Shown here: positions 41,209-53,625 of the stretch, in pieces
How positions within the stretch are numbered: the stretch's first letter is position 1
Layout of the letters: every line of letters begins with the position of its first letter
From: Mesorhizobium_L sp035547755
Lineage (GTDB): Bacteria > Pseudomonadota > Alphaproteobacteria > Rhizobiales > Rhizobiaceae
Length of the DNA stretch: 64,000 bases
NCBI GenBank assembly: GCA_035547755.1
Contig: DASZUG010000019.1
Coordinates: 6,551 to 70,550, forward strand
Direction of reading: 5' to 3'
The notes under the pieces: model-generated
Database searches by the model: none
Told to the model about the DNA's origin: nothing
Seen by the model: the letters and a program-made list of their open reading frames with translations, nothing else
Translations under genes and position numbers: made by a program

Positions 41209-42105
41209 TCAAGCCTCCTCCGGCTGATCGCTGCCCGTCGCCGCTCCGGCCCGCGCCAGGAGCCGTTCGGCGCGCTTGAGATGCGGCCGGTCATACATCT
41301 GGCCGTCAATCGCGACCACGCCCGGATTGCCGGCGCGCGCGAAGGCGTCGATGATTTCGCGCGAATGGGCGATCGCTTCCTCGGAAGGGGTGAAGACCTC
41401 ATTGATGATCGGAACCTGCGCGGGATGGATCGCCATCTTGGCGGTGAATCCGTCACGCTCGGCTTCCAGGCACTCGGCGCGAAGGGCGTCGGCGTCGCGG
41501 AAATTGACGAAGACAGTGTCTATCGCCGCCACCTGCGCCGCGGAAGCGGCAACCAGCGTCAATGCGCGTGCGAGACGGAAGACATCGGTATAGCGGCCGC
41601 TTTCGTCGCGCGGCGTTCGCGCGCCGATCTCGGCGGAAAGGTCCTCCGCGCCCCAGGTGAGGCCGGAAAGGCGCGGATGCGGTTCGCGATATGTGGCGGC
41701 CGATAGAATGCCCGCCGCGTTTTCGGTCATGAGCGCGAGAATGCGCGTGCTGCCGTCATCGATGCCGTTCTCGGCCTCGAAAACCCTCAATTTGGCTGCG
41801 AGATGCTCGACATCTATCGCGCTCGATGCCTTGGGAAGAAGGATGCCGTCCGGCCGGGCCGCCATGACGATGCCGAGATCGTCGTCGGTGAGGCCGGTGG
41901 TGAGATCATTGACCCGGACATAAAGCGTCGCCCGCGTCGCCAGCCTTTTTTCGATGATGAAGGCCGCCGCCATCTCGCGCGCCGTTGCCTTCCGGTCGAG
42001 CGCCACCGAATCCTCAAGATCGATCAGGAGGACGTCGGCGCCCGAGCCAAGCCCCTTTTCGAGCTTCTTTTCCGAATCCGCCGGAACGAAGAGGAGCGAC
42101 CGCAT
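41209..42105 (-). CDS. HpcH/HpaI aldolase/citrate lyase family protein (CoA-ester lyase)
   Basis: 298 residues. The opening R-S-L-L-F-V-P-A-D-S-E-K-K, the acid motif L-I-D-L-E-D-S-V and the metal-binding E-N-A-A-G-I-L plus W-G-A-E-D-L-S-A-E are those of CitE-like lyases such as malyl-CoA or beta-methylmalyl-CoA lyase. The exact substrate is not readable. ATG 42105 is used; a TTG immediately before it is in frame. The MaoC dehydratase gene ends three bases upstream on the same strand. Confidence 0.88.
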   Translation of the reverse strand: MRSLLFVPADSEKKLEKGLGSGADVLLIDLEDSVALDRKATAREMAAAFIIEKRLATRATLYVRVNDLTTGLTDDDLGIVMAARPDGILLPKASSAIDVEHLAAKLRVFEAENGIDDGSTRILALMTENAAGILSAATYREPHPRLSGLTWGAEDLSAEIGARTPRDESGRYTDVFRLARALTLVAASAAQVAAIDTVFVNFRDADALRAECLEAERDGFTAKMAIHPAQVPIINEVFTPSEEAIAHSREIIDAFARAGNPGVVAIDGQMYDRPHLKRAERLLARAGAATGSDQPEEA

Positions 42106-42108
42106 CAA

Positions 42109-42561
42109 TTAGGCTTCCTTTTTCTTCATCATCGCCTGGCGGACGCATTTCGCCACGAGCACGCCGTTCTGGTTGTAGGCGCGGTGTTCGAATTCGACGA
42201 TGCCACGATCCGGCTTCGAGCGCGATTCGCGAACCGACTTGACCTCCGTCTCGACCCTCACCGTGTCGCCATGGAAGAGGGGATGCGGAAAGACCGTTTC
42301 CGTCATGCCGAGATTGCCGATCGTGGTCCCGAGCGTCGTGTCATGGACGGAAATGCCGATCATCAGCCCCAGCGTGAAAAGCGAATTGACCAGGGGCCGT
42401 CCCCATTCGCTCTTCGCCGCAAAATCGAAATCGATATGAAGCGGCTGCGGGTTGAGAGTCATGACGGAGAAAAGGACGTTATCACTTTCCGTGATGCTTT
42501 TCGTCAGCGGGTGCTTGAACACCTGCCCGACGGTAAATTCCTCCAGAAACAGACCGGCCAT
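42109..42561 (-). CDS. MaoC-family dehydratase
   Basis: 150 residues, a single hot-dog domain. The N-terminus F-T-V-G-Q-V-F-K-H-P-L-T and the hydratase core N-P-Q-P-L-H-I-D-F-D-F-A-A (catalytic Asp/His), then P-L-V-N-S-L-F-T-L-G-L, are typical. It hydrates enoyl-CoA substrates. Pairing with an HpcH-type lyase suggests a route through a beta-hydroxyacyl-CoA such as methylmalyl-CoA; this is inference from context. Translation of the lyase gene is probably coupled. Confidence 0.9.
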   Translation of the reverse strand: MAGLFLEEFTVGQVFKHPLTKSITESDNVLFSVMTLNPQPLHIDFDFAAKSEWGRPLVNSLFTLGLMIGISVHDTTLGTTIGNLGMTETVFPHPLFHGDTVRVETEVKSVRESRSKPDRGIVEFEHRAYNQNGVLVAKCVRQAMMKKKEA

Positions 42562-42715
42562 CGCTATTCCTCCAAGATCTAACGGCTTGATAGGCGTAGC
42601 GGAGGGGGACCGCAACCCAACGGGCGGAGGAGCCGGTTAACAAATATGATGAACGCTTCGTAAACCAATTTCTCCTAGCGTTATTCTGTCTTTCGAACCC
42701 GGTTTCAGCGGCAAA

Positions 42716-43858
42716 ATGGTCGTCAATCATCTTCTCAAGTGGATCGATACGGCGCGCGTTTCGCAAAGGAGCGCCGCCGCGGAGGCGCTCGCGCGGGTCT
42801 ATATTGACCGTCAATTGGATTTCGAGGATCGCTGCGCCGCGGAAGCAGCGCTGACTTTCCTTCTCGACGATCCTTCCGCCAAGGTGCGGCTGGCGCTGGC
42901 GGAGGCGCTTTCGCTGAGCCACAAGGCGCCGCCGCAGATCGTCAGCGCGCTTGCCAACGACCAGCCGGAAATCGCCACGCTCGTGCTGACGCGTTCGCCG
43001 CTCTTTTCCGACCATGAACTGATCGACCGCGTCGCTGGCGGAGACGATAATGTCCAACGCGCGATCGCCGAGCGGCCCCAGGTCGCAATGCCCGTCGCTG
43101 CCGCCATCGCGGAAGTCGGATGCAGCACGGCATGCCTCGCGCTGCTCAAGAATGACGGGGCCGACATTGCCTCACTCAGCTTCCGCCGGATCGCGGACAG
43201 GCACGGCCATTCGGCGCGCATCCGCGAGGCAATGCTCTCCGACAGGCGCCTTCCCGCGGATAGCCGTCATCTCCTCCTCGTCCGGCTGGGCGAGGCCCTC
43301 CAGGGCGCGCCGCTGGTCAAGGCATTGATGGGGCAGGCGAGGGCGGAGCGCGTCTTGCGCGAAGCCTGCCTTCGCGCCTCGCTGACCCTGATCGAGAAGA
43401 CTCGCATTGACGAACATGGCGCACTGGTTGAGCATTTGCGCCTTGCCGGCCATCTGACGTCGAGCTTTCTCGTCCGTATTGTCGCCTCCGGCAAGATCGA
43501 CTTTTTCAGCTCCGTGCTGGGAGCCCTTACCGGCCAGGATCAGGGGAGGGTGCAGGCACTCCTCGTCAGCGGCCGGGAGAGCGCGCTTACGGCTCTATTG
43601 CGGAAGGCCGGGATAAGCGGCGCGATCCATGGCGCACTCATCTCGGCATTGAAAGTCTGGCGCGACGTCGCGAACGGCAGGCGTATCGCCGGCACGCAGG
43701 AGGTGAGCTGGCTGATGCTGAAGGAAATAGACGCCGCGCCGGGCCAGTCCGGACCAAAGCCGCAGCATGTCGAGCTTGCCGCGTTGATCCGTTCCATCCA
43801 TCTCGACGCGCTGCGCGCGAATGCGCGCGGCCACGCTCTGTCGATCACGGCGGCGTAG
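42716..43858 (+). CDS. DUF2336 domain protein
   Basis: 380 residues, predicted mostly alpha-helical and soluble. Early HEAT-like pattern: D-P-S-A-K-V-R-L-A-L-A-E-A-L, then I-V-S-A-L-A-N-D-Q-P-E-I-A-T-L-V-L and S-D-H-E-L-I-D-R-V, which are the marks of DUF2336. This family is common in alphaproteobacteria and has no established function. ATG 42716 is the first codon of similarity. The 3' end overlaps the convergent transporter gene by 14 bases. Confidence 0.85.
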   Translation: MVVNHLLKWIDTARVSQRSAAAEALARVYIDRQLDFEDRCAAEAALTFLLDDPSAKVRLALAEALSLSHKAPPQIVSALANDQPEIATLVLTRSPLFSDHELIDRVAGGDDNVQRAIAERPQVAMPVAAAIAEVGCSTACLALLKNDGADIASLSFRRIADRHGHSARIREAMLSDRRLPADSRHLLLVRLGEALQGAPLVKALMGQARAERVLREACLRASLTLIEKTRIDEHGALVEHLRLAGHLTSSFLVRIVASGKIDFFSSVLGALTGQDQGRVQALLVSGRESALTALLRKAGISGAIHGALISALKVWRDVANGRRIAGTQEVSWLMLKEIDAAPGQSGPKPQHVELAALIRSIHLDALRANARGHALSITAA

Positions 43859-44783
43859 TCGCGGCCGGTTGCACCGTAACCATTTCCCGCCTCTTTCGCC
43901 CGGCGCCACGAAGGGTGTGGAAGAGGACCGCGCCGAGCACGATCAGCCCTCCGGCCAGGCTCGCGAGCGGCGGCATCTCGGACAGGAAGAGCCAGGCGAA
44001 GAAGACGGCGAGCGGCAGTTCCGCCGTGCCCAGCAGGCCGGATTCCGTCGCCGTCACGCGCATTGTCCCTTCAATCCAGAGGATGACGGCGAAGGCATAA
44101 GAGACGCCGAAAGCACAAGTGATCCAAAAATCGTGCGCCGATATGGCGAGCGGATCGGAGACCAAGGCACTGACTAAGGCGAGAAGAAGAGACGAGACCG
44201 CCGCCGTCCAGACGACCGGTACGTCGCGGAATTTGCGGATCAGCACCATGGTGAGCGCGCAGCCGGCAGTCATGAGGATGGCAAGGAAATCGCCGAGGAA
44301 AGAGGCATTCGCCGCCCAACCGGATCCCGCCATCAGGACGACGCCCGCGAGGGAGACAAAGGCCGTGGTAACAGTGCGGTGCGGCGCTCTTTCTCCCATG
44401 ATCATCCATTCAAGCCCGGCAGCCATGAACGTGACCGTGCCGTAGATGATTGTGACATTGGCGACATAGGTCAGCTTGAACGCAGTGATGAAGGCAATGC
44501 TCGAGAGTGCGCCAATGACGGCAAGCAACCAGCCGCCGGCGCCGAGGCGCAGCTTTTGCCGCCAGTTCTTTTCCCGCTCCCGGCACAAGACATAGACCGC
44601 GATGATCGCCGCACCCACAAGCCCGCGCCAGCAGGCGATGGTCCAGGCTCCCGCCTCGATCGAGCGGGTGAAGGTTCCTGCGGCGGCAAAAAGCGCCGCC
44701 GAAGCGAGGACGCAAAGAACGCCGGCGGTTTGGCTCTTCGGTCGCTCTAGCTGAATGATCGGCACGGCATAGGCCTCGTTCAT
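43845..44783 (-). CDS. DMT-superfamily (EamA) transporter
   Basis: 312 residues with about ten hydrophobic segments in two EamA halves. The first half includes A-S-A-A-L-F-A-A-A-G-T-F-T-R and A-C-W-R-G-L-V-G-A; the repeat boundary is near E-W-M-I-M-G-E-R. The second ends with F-F-A-W-L-F-L-S-E. Such proteins export amino acids or small metabolites; substrate unknown. The first ATG gives an N-terminal tail of about 20 residues. It shares 14 bases with the DUF2336 gene at the 3' ends. Confidence 0.88.
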   Translation of the reverse strand: MNEAYAVPIIQLERPKSQTAGVLCVLASAALFAAAGTFTRSIEAGAWTIACWRGLVGAAIIAVYVLCREREKNWRQKLRLGAGGWLLAVIGALSSIAFITAFKLTYVANVTIIYGTVTFMAAGLEWMIMGERAPHRTVTTAFVSLAGVVLMAGSGWAANASFLGDFLAILMTAGCALTMVLIRKFRDVPVVWTAAVSSLLLALVSALVSDPLAISAHDFWITCAFGVSYAFAVILWIEGTMRVTATESGLLGTAELPLAVFFAWLFLSEMPPLASLAGGLIVLGAVLFHTLRGAGRKRREMVTVQPAATTPP

Positions 44784-44822
44784 GATGGAACACGTTAGCA
44801 GAACGATGTTGCCAGTGTCTTG

Positions 44823-46922
44823 TCAGGAGAGTCTTCCGTCCTGCCTGATCCGGCGGAAGAAGGCGGGGTGATCCTCGACCGCCGCGGCGATGACCCTCAA
44901 CGAAGCGGCGGCGTCCAGCACTTCGGCAGCCTCGTTGCCGCGCGCGATCCTTGCCGCCATGTCGCGCGTCGCCCTGACGAAATCGATGACCGGCTGTTCT
45001 CCAGCCGGTTTGAGCAGGACACGGGCAAGGCGCTTCAGAAAGCGGCCAAGCAGGCGCTTCACATCGGCTGGAACCGCCTCGGAGAGGAGAAGCTTGCGCA
45101 GTTTCAATATCTCCAGCCCGACCGTAACGGAGGAGACGCTTCCCGAAAGGATCGCTTCTGTCCGGCTGCCTGCCCCCCCATTGTAGGGAATGAGCTGGTT
45201 GATGCGGTCATAGGCGAGGCTCTCGAAGGCCGACCGGCGCGGAACGCGGTCATGGACGCAGAGCCTTATGAGGTCCTCCCTGATCGCGCCCGCAAGCCGC
45301 GCCACCGCTTCCTGCGGCCGCGACGGCAAGACGACGGCAAACACGCCCATCGCCAGCAAAATGCCGAGCAGCAGCGAAATCGCTCCGTTCAGGAAGGCTT
45401 GCGGCGCAAAGACCATCGTCTGGTGAGGGCTGAGGAAAACCAGGAAATTGACGGCGAATGCGGTCGCCGTTCCCGTCCATCGGGGATTGGCCATGGCAAG
45501 CCCCGCGACGACGAGGACAGGCGCGACGATAAGGACGAACCAGAAAAAGCCCGGCAGTACCGGCAGCAGAAGCTGGCCGGCGACAAAGGCGAACGGGACG
45601 GCGAGCAAGGTACCCTTGAAGAAGCCGAACGAGGTCTGGATAGGCGAGGGGCGGGAGGCGAACAGGATCGAGACCACGGCGACCATGACAGTGACGCCGG
45701 CTGCGTCGGCCCATTGCGTTTCCAGCCAGAAAAGCGCGACGAGCGTGGTGGCGACCGCCGCGCGCACGCCGTTCCGGGCCGCGCCTCGCATGTCACGGTG
45801 AACGAGAAGAGCCGGCTGAGAGCGCTCCCTTCGACGCGTCGTATTGGCGGGAAAGCGAAGCGCGTCCAGACCGCGCAGCGCACCTGCGAACATGTCGGCG
45901 AATTCGACCGCCATCGAAAGCCTCGCGGCCGTACCGATCCGGTCGGGATCCTCCCTGTCGAGTTCACCTGTCGCCTGCCGGGCTTCCGCCGCAATTGTCT
46001 CGCAACGGCTGATCCATGGCGCCAGATCGTCGAACACGGCGGGACCGGCAGCGCGCAGGTCGGCGACGAGGCTGCGCAAAGCGACGCGCGCCGGCGTCGG
46101 CGCCACACCTGGCGGAGGGGGGTGGTTGCGCAGCATCCGCGCCGCCGACAGCGCCGAGAGAAGATAACCGATGGTGCGCCTGACCGAATGTCCGTGGGCG
46201 GCAAGGCTCGGGCTTTCGAGCCGGACATAGGCGCGCATTTCCCCAAGCGCCTCGATCGCCTCGATGAGCTTGCGGCTGAGAGAGACGAGGGTGGCGCGCT
46301 CGGCGCCGGTGAAGGCGCCTTCGGCATAGAGCGAAAGATCGCGGATGATATCCTTCAGCCGGGCCGTCATTTCGTCTCGCGCAAAGCGGGGCAGGATGAA
46401 ACGGCTGGCGAGGCCCGCACAGGCAATGCCCAGCATGATCTCGATCGCACGGGCCCTGGCGATTTCGACCACGAGGTCGCCATGGCCGAATGTCGGGAGA
46501 CCGACGATCACGGCGGTGTAGCCGGAGAGTGCGGCGCCGTAAGCTTCCGGATTGCGCAGCATCGTGGCGCCAAAGCAACTCGCCCATACCCATGCCGCCA
46601 AGAGCACGAGGAACAGCGCGGGGTTGCCGTTCGCGATGAGGTCGATGCCCACCGCGGCCAAAGCGCCGACAATGGTGCCGAGCAGACGATAAAGGCCCTT
46701 GGCGAACACCATGCCGGCGACAGGCAGCGCAACGACGAAGACCGTCAGCATCGCCCATTGCGGATTTTCAAGATTCAGCGCGTAGGCAAGGGAAAGCGCG
46801 ACCACGCTGGCGGCCGTGGCGCGAATCGCGAAGATCCAGTCGTTCCGCTTGGGCCTGTAGGAAAAAAACGCCGAACCGAAACGCTCGATCCAGTTCGGAA
46901 CGATGATCGCCGGTGCTTTCAT
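44823..46922 (-). CDS. FUSC-family membrane protein
   Basis: 699 residues. Two membrane blocks are clear: one at about 25-165 (with N-P-Q-W-A-M-L-T-V-F-V-V-A) and one at about 365-500 (starting after R-A-A-V-A-T-T-L-V-A-L-F-W-L). The middle and the C-terminal 150 residues are cytosolic and helical. The pattern fits aromatic-acid or fusaric acid efflux proteins (AaeB-like). ATG 46922 was chosen; the frame extends to 47024 inside parE. It is 19 bases downstream of parE on the same strand, so the two may be co-transcribed. Confidence 0.87.
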   Translation of the reverse strand: MKAPAIIVPNWIERFGSAFFSYRPKRNDWIFAIRATAASVVALSLAYALNLENPQWAMLTVFVVALPVAGMVFAKGLYRLLGTIVGALAAVGIDLIANGNPALFLVLLAAWVWASCFGATMLRNPEAYGAALSGYTAVIVGLPTFGHGDLVVEIARARAIEIMLGIACAGLASRFILPRFARDEMTARLKDIIRDLSLYAEGAFTGAERATLVSLSRKLIEAIEALGEMRAYVRLESPSLAAHGHSVRRTIGYLLSALSAARMLRNHPPPPGVAPTPARVALRSLVADLRAAGPAVFDDLAPWISRCETIAAEARQATGELDREDPDRIGTAARLSMAVEFADMFAGALRGLDALRFPANTTRRRERSQPALLVHRDMRGAARNGVRAAVATTLVALFWLETQWADAAGVTVMVAVVSILFASRPSPIQTSFGFFKGTLLAVPFAFVAGQLLLPVLPGFFWFVLIVAPVLVVAGLAMANPRWTGTATAFAVNFLVFLSPHQTMVFAPQAFLNGAISLLLGILLAMGVFAVVLPSRPQEAVARLAGAIREDLIRLCVHDRVPRRSAFESLAYDRINQLIPYNGGAGSRTEAILSGSVSSVTVGLEILKLRKLLLSEAVPADVKRLLGRFLKRLARVLLKPAGEQPVIDFVRATRDMAARIARGNEAAEVLDAAASLRVIAAAVEDHPAFFRRIRQDGRLS

Positions 46923-46941
46923 CCTGGCCGCGCAGCGATTG

Positions 46942-48981
46942 TCAGATGTCGAGTTCCTCGACGAATTCGGCATGCTCCTGAATGAAGCGGAAGCGCGCTT
47001 CCGGCTTCGTTCCCATGAGCGCATCGACGGCCGATCGGGTCGTGTCCTGCGTATCGATCACCTCGACCCGCAGGAGCGTGCGCTTGCGGGGATCCATCGT
47101 CGTTTCCTTCAATTGCGAAGCCATCATTTCGCCAAGCCCCTTGAAGCGTCCGATCTCGACCTTGCCGCGCCCGGTGAATTCGGTCCGCAGAAGCTCGTCC
47201 TTGTGGGCGTCGTCCCGCGCATACATCGTCTTGCCGCCCTGGCTGATGCGGTAAAGCGGAGGAACGGCCAGGAAAAGATGGCCGTCCTGAATGAGTTGCG
47301 GCATCTCCTGGAAAAAAAAGGTGATCAGGAGCGAAGCGATGTGCGCGCCGTCCACATCGGCGTCGGTCATGACGATGACGCGGTCGTAGCGAAGGTCCTC
47401 ATCGCGGTATTTGGAGCGCGTGCCACAGCCGAGCGCCTGGATCAGATCGGCGATCTGCTGGTTGGCCGTCAGTTTCTCGCGGCCGGCGCTGGCGACGTTG
47501 AGGATCTTGCCGCGCAGCGGCAACACCGCCTGCGATTGCCGGTCGCGCGCCTGTTTCGCCGATCCGCCGGCCGAATCGCCTTCGACGATGAAGATTTCGG
47601 CGCCCTGGGCGGCGTTTTGCGTGCAGTCGGCGAGCTTGCCGGGGAGGCGCAGCTTGCGCACCGCGCTCTTGCGCGAGACTTCCTTTTCCTGGCGGCGGCG
47701 CACACGCTCGTCGGCGCGGGCGATCACCCATTCGAGCAGCTTCGTCGCTTCCTGCGGATTGTCGGCCAGCCAGTGGTCGAACGGGTCCCTCAGCGCGTTT
47801 TCCACGATACGCTGCGCTTCGGTCGTCGCCAGCCTGTCCTTTGTCTGGCCGACGAATTCCGGTTCGCGGATGAAGACGGACAGCATGCCCGCCGCCGAGA
47901 TCATCACGTCCTCGCTGGAAATGATCTGCCCGCGCTTGTTGCCGACCAGTTCGGCATAGGCCTTGAGCCCGCGCATCAGGACGGTGCGGAATCCGGTTTC
48001 ATGCGTGCCGCCTTCGGGTGTCGGGATCGTGTTGCAATAGGAATGGACGAAGCTTTCGCCGCCATACCATGTGACTGCCCATTCCACCGCGCCATGGCCG
48101 CCCTGCTTCTCGGTCTTGCCGGCGAAGATTTCCCGCGTGACCTGGAATTCGCCGTCGAGCGAGGCCGCGAGGTAATCCTTCAGGCCGCCGGGAAAATGGA
48201 AGGTTGCCTTTTCCGGCGTTTTGTCCTTGTCGGCGATGAGAGAGGGCGCGCAGGACCAGCGGATTTCAACACCGCCGAACAGATAGGCCTTGGAGCGCGT
48301 CATCCGGTAAAGGCGCGCCGGGTCGAAGCGCGCGCCCTTGCCGAATATCTGCTCGTCCGGCTTAAAGCGGGTGCGCGTACCGCGCCGGTTATGGACCTCG
48401 CCCAGATTTTCCAGCGGTCCGAGCGGATGGCCGCGGGAAAAGCGCTGGCGGTAAAGCTGGCGGCTCCTCGCAACCTCGACTTCGAGGCTTTCCGACAGCG
48501 CATTGACCACGGAAACGCCGACGCCGTGCAAGCCGCCCGATGTCTCGTAAACCTTGGAATCGAACTTGCCGCCGGAATGGAGCGTCGTCATGATCACTTC
48601 GAGAGCGGATTTGTTCCTGAATTTCGGGTGCGGATCGACAGGAATGCCGCGGCCATTATCCGTGACGGAGAGAAACCCTTCGGCATCGAGTTCGACGTCG
48701 ATAAAAGTGGCATGGCCGGCCACCGCCTCGTCCATCGAATTATCGATGACCTCGGCGAAGAGGTGGTGCAGCGCCTTGTCGTCGGTGCCGCCGATATACA
48801 TGCCCGGCCGCCGCCGGACGGGCTCCAACCCTTCCAGCACCTCGATATCGGCGGCGCTATAGCTTTCGCTGCCGTCCTTCGCTGGCACGGCCGCGCGCTT
48901 CGGTGCTTCACGTGCTGCCTCCCGCTGCGGCCGTACCGGATTTGCGCCGAGATCCGAAAAGAGATCGTTGCTGTTGTCCAT
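46942..48981 (-). CDS. parE: DNA topoisomerase IV subunit B
   Basis: 679 residues. The GHKL ATPase domain shows E-V-I-D-N-S-M-D-E-A, D-N-G-R-G-I-P-V and T-S-G-G-L-H-G-V-G. The TOPRIM domain has E-G-D-S-A-G-G-S-A and D-A-D-V-D-G-A-H-I. The short N-terminal tail (about 45 residues) and the length favour ParE over GyrB, which is longer in alphaproteobacteria. It decatenates daughter chromosomes with ParC. It is divergent from the diguanylate cyclase gene, with a 287-base region holding both promoters and no visible gene. Confidence 0.95.
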   Translation of the reverse strand: MDNSNDLFSDLGANPVRPQREAAREAPKRAAVPAKDGSESYSAADIEVLEGLEPVRRRPGMYIGGTDDKALHHLFAEVIDNSMDEAVAGHATFIDVELDAEGFLSVTDNGRGIPVDPHPKFRNKSALEVIMTTLHSGGKFDSKVYETSGGLHGVGVSVVNALSESLEVEVARSRQLYRQRFSRGHPLGPLENLGEVHNRRGTRTRFKPDEQIFGKGARFDPARLYRMTRSKAYLFGGVEIRWSCAPSLIADKDKTPEKATFHFPGGLKDYLAASLDGEFQVTREIFAGKTEKQGGHGAVEWAVTWYGGESFVHSYCNTIPTPEGGTHETGFRTVLMRGLKAYAELVGNKRGQIISSEDVMISAAGMLSVFIREPEFVGQTKDRLATTEAQRIVENALRDPFDHWLADNPQEATKLLEWVIARADERVRRRQEKEVSRKSAVRKLRLPGKLADCTQNAAQGAEIFIVEGDSAGGSAKQARDRQSQAVLPLRGKILNVASAGREKLTANQQIADLIQALGCGTRSKYRDEDLRYDRVIVMTDADVDGAHIASLLITFFFQEMPQLIQDGHLFLAVPPLYRISQGGKTMYARDDAHKDELLRTEFTGRGKVEIGRFKGLGEMMASQLKETTMDPRKRTLLRVEVIDTQDTTRSAVDALMGTKPEARFRFIQEHAEFVEELDI

Positions 48982-49268
48982 CGAAGAGGTCTGTCCCGCC
49001 GGGGCGAATTTCGAGATATCGAATCAGTTTGAGATAATGGCACGCTTCGCCAAAGCAGCGCCACCTGGCCGCCAGCGAGCCATTTCCGTTCTCTTTACGT
49101 TCAGTTTCCTGCAATTTGCAAGGAATGTCTAAACAGCCCGCTAACCAGATCGTGAAAAGAGGCCGGATTTGGGAGGGATAATGGCCAGAAGCTACCGGGC
49201 TGTAAGGATATCAAGACATTTCCGGCGTTAAAAAGGCCGGCCCGATCCTACTCCATTGGCCCGCGCCT

Positions 49269-50420
49269 ATGCTGCTTGACTACAACTCGCTTCTGATAGC
49301 GCTCGGCTTTTCAGGCGGCTGCATGTTTCTCATGCTTCTTGCCAACTGGCTGGCGGCGAGAGCCGAACAGACCATGCTCGGCTGGGCGATCAGCGTGGCG
49401 CTCATCGTGTGCAACGTTCTCTTCTACAGCCGCTATGCCGACGGACCGGGACCAATGCTCGGTGTTGCGGTCTTCGTCACGTTGCTTGCCGGCTTGGCGA
49501 TGCTGCTGGCGATGGGGCGTCAATTCCGCACGCATCGGCCGCAATGGTGGTTCGCTCTCGGTGCTTCCCTCTTCAGTTCGGCCCCGGCAGTCGTCGCCAT
49601 TCTGTACGGCTCGGCCGGGCTCGCCTTCGTTTTCTACAATATCGCCGCCGCCGGATTGCTGCTCGCCACAGCCTGGGAATATTGGCGCGCGCGGGAGGAG
49701 GCGCCGCTTTCCATAGGCTGTCTGTGCGTGCTCTATTCGGCGATCGGAATTTCCTTCGCCCTGTGCGCGATACCGCTCGTCGCCAATGGACTGAACGCGC
49801 TGGATGGCGCCCCGCGCGACTGGGCCGAAACCGTCAACATCGTCGTTTCAATAGCGGGCATGAGCGGGATCGGCGCTCTTTCCCTCACGCTCAACCTGTC
49901 GAAACTGGCCAAGAGTCATAGGCTGGCATCACTGACGGATGGGCTGACCGGCCTTTCCAATCGCCGTGCATTGTTCGACAGATTCGGCGGCGGCATTCGG
50001 CCCTTTACCGTGCTTATCCTTTTCGACCTCGACCGATTCAAGGGAATCAATGACGAATTCGGCCACGCGGTCGGTGATGAAGTGCTTCGCGCCTTTGCCG
50101 AAATCCTGGAGGGGGCTCTACGCCCGGCAGATTTCCCCGCGAGGCTCGGCGGTGAGGAATTCCTGGTCGTGCTTCCGCGCAGCACGCAGGAGCGGGGGAT
50201 GGCGGTTGCGGAAAATATCCGCGCGCGCTTCGCCTCCAGGATCATCGCGACCGAACGCGGCGATTTGTGCTGCACGGTCAGCGCCGGCATTGCCTTTGCG
50301 GGAGCGGGAGAAGAGCAGACCCTCGACGCGCTCCTCCACGCCGCCGACCAGGAACTCTATGGCGCCAAACATGCCGGCCGCAACCGCGTCGGCTCAGGCC
50401 GGCTCAGGCTCGCCGGGTAG
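49269..50420 (+). CDS. Membrane diguanylate cyclase
   Basis: 383 residues. Six hydrophobic segments fill residues about 1-215. The GGDEF domain follows, with L-T-G-L-S-N-R-R-A-L and an intact active site G-G-E-E-F at 294-298. An RxxD inhibitory site (R-P-A-D) lies exactly five residues before it, so product feedback is likely. It makes cyclic di-GMP at the inner membrane in response to an unknown signal. ATG 49269 lacks a strong ribosome binding site. It converges on gcvP. Confidence 0.92.
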   Translation: MLLDYNSLLIALGFSGGCMFLMLLANWLAARAEQTMLGWAISVALIVCNVLFYSRYADGPGPMLGVAVFVTLLAGLAMLLAMGRQFRTHRPQWWFALGASLFSSAPAVVAILYGSAGLAFVFYNIAAAGLLLATAWEYWRAREEAPLSIGCLCVLYSAIGISFALCAIPLVANGLNALDGAPRDWAETVNIVVSIAGMSGIGALSLTLNLSKLAKSHRLASLTDGLTGLSNRRALFDRFGGGIRPFTVLILFDLDRFKGINDEFGHAVGDEVLRAFAEILEGALRPADFPARLGGEEFLVVLPRSTQERGMAVAENIRARFASRIIATERGDLCCTVSAGIAFAGAGEEQTLDALLHAADQELYGAKHAGRNRVGSGRLRLAG

Positions 50421-50437
50421 GCCTCGACTCCCTTTCG

Positions 50438-53239
<2,802 letters not shown>

Positions 53240-53251
53240 GTCTCTTGTCTC

Positions 53252-53620
53252 TCAGCCGATCAGTTTCTTGTAGGCGGCTTCGTCGAGAAGCCCGGACAAC
53301 TGGCCCTCGTCGGAAAGCTTCATCTTCCACAGCCAGCCATTTTCCCTCGGAGAGGTGTTGACCAGCGCGGGTTCGCCCGACAGCGCCTCGTTCACGTCGG
53401 TGATCTCGCCATTGACAGGCGCATAGACGTCCGAAGCGGCCTTGACGGACTCGACGACGACGGCCGTGTCGCCCTTCGAAAGCGAACGCCCCTTTTCGGG
53501 CAGTTCGACGAAGACGAGATCGCCCAATTGCTCCTGCGCATAGTCGGTAATGCCGACCGTTGCGACGCCATTCTCGACGCTGAGCCATTCGTGATCTTCA
53601 GTGAAATAGGTCGTTGCCAT
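53252..53620 (-). CDS. gcvH: Glycine cleavage system H protein
   Basis: 122 residues. The lipoylated lysine is K60 in V-V-V-E-S-V-K-A-A-S-D-V. N-terminal similarity begins with Y-F-T-E-D-H-E-W-L. ATG 53620 is preferred; an ATG at 53629, overlapping the gcvT stop, would add three residues. It shuttles the aminomethyl and reduced lipoyl group between P, T and L proteins. The E3 function is presumably provided by lpd elsewhere. Confidence 0.97.
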   Translation of the reverse strand: MATTYFTEDHEWLSVENGVATVGITDYAQEQLGDLVFVELPEKGRSLSKGDTAVVVESVKAASDVYAPVNGEITDVNEALSGEPALVNTSPRENGWLWKMKLSDEGQLSGLLDEAAYKKLIG

Positions 53621-53625
53621 GCGGA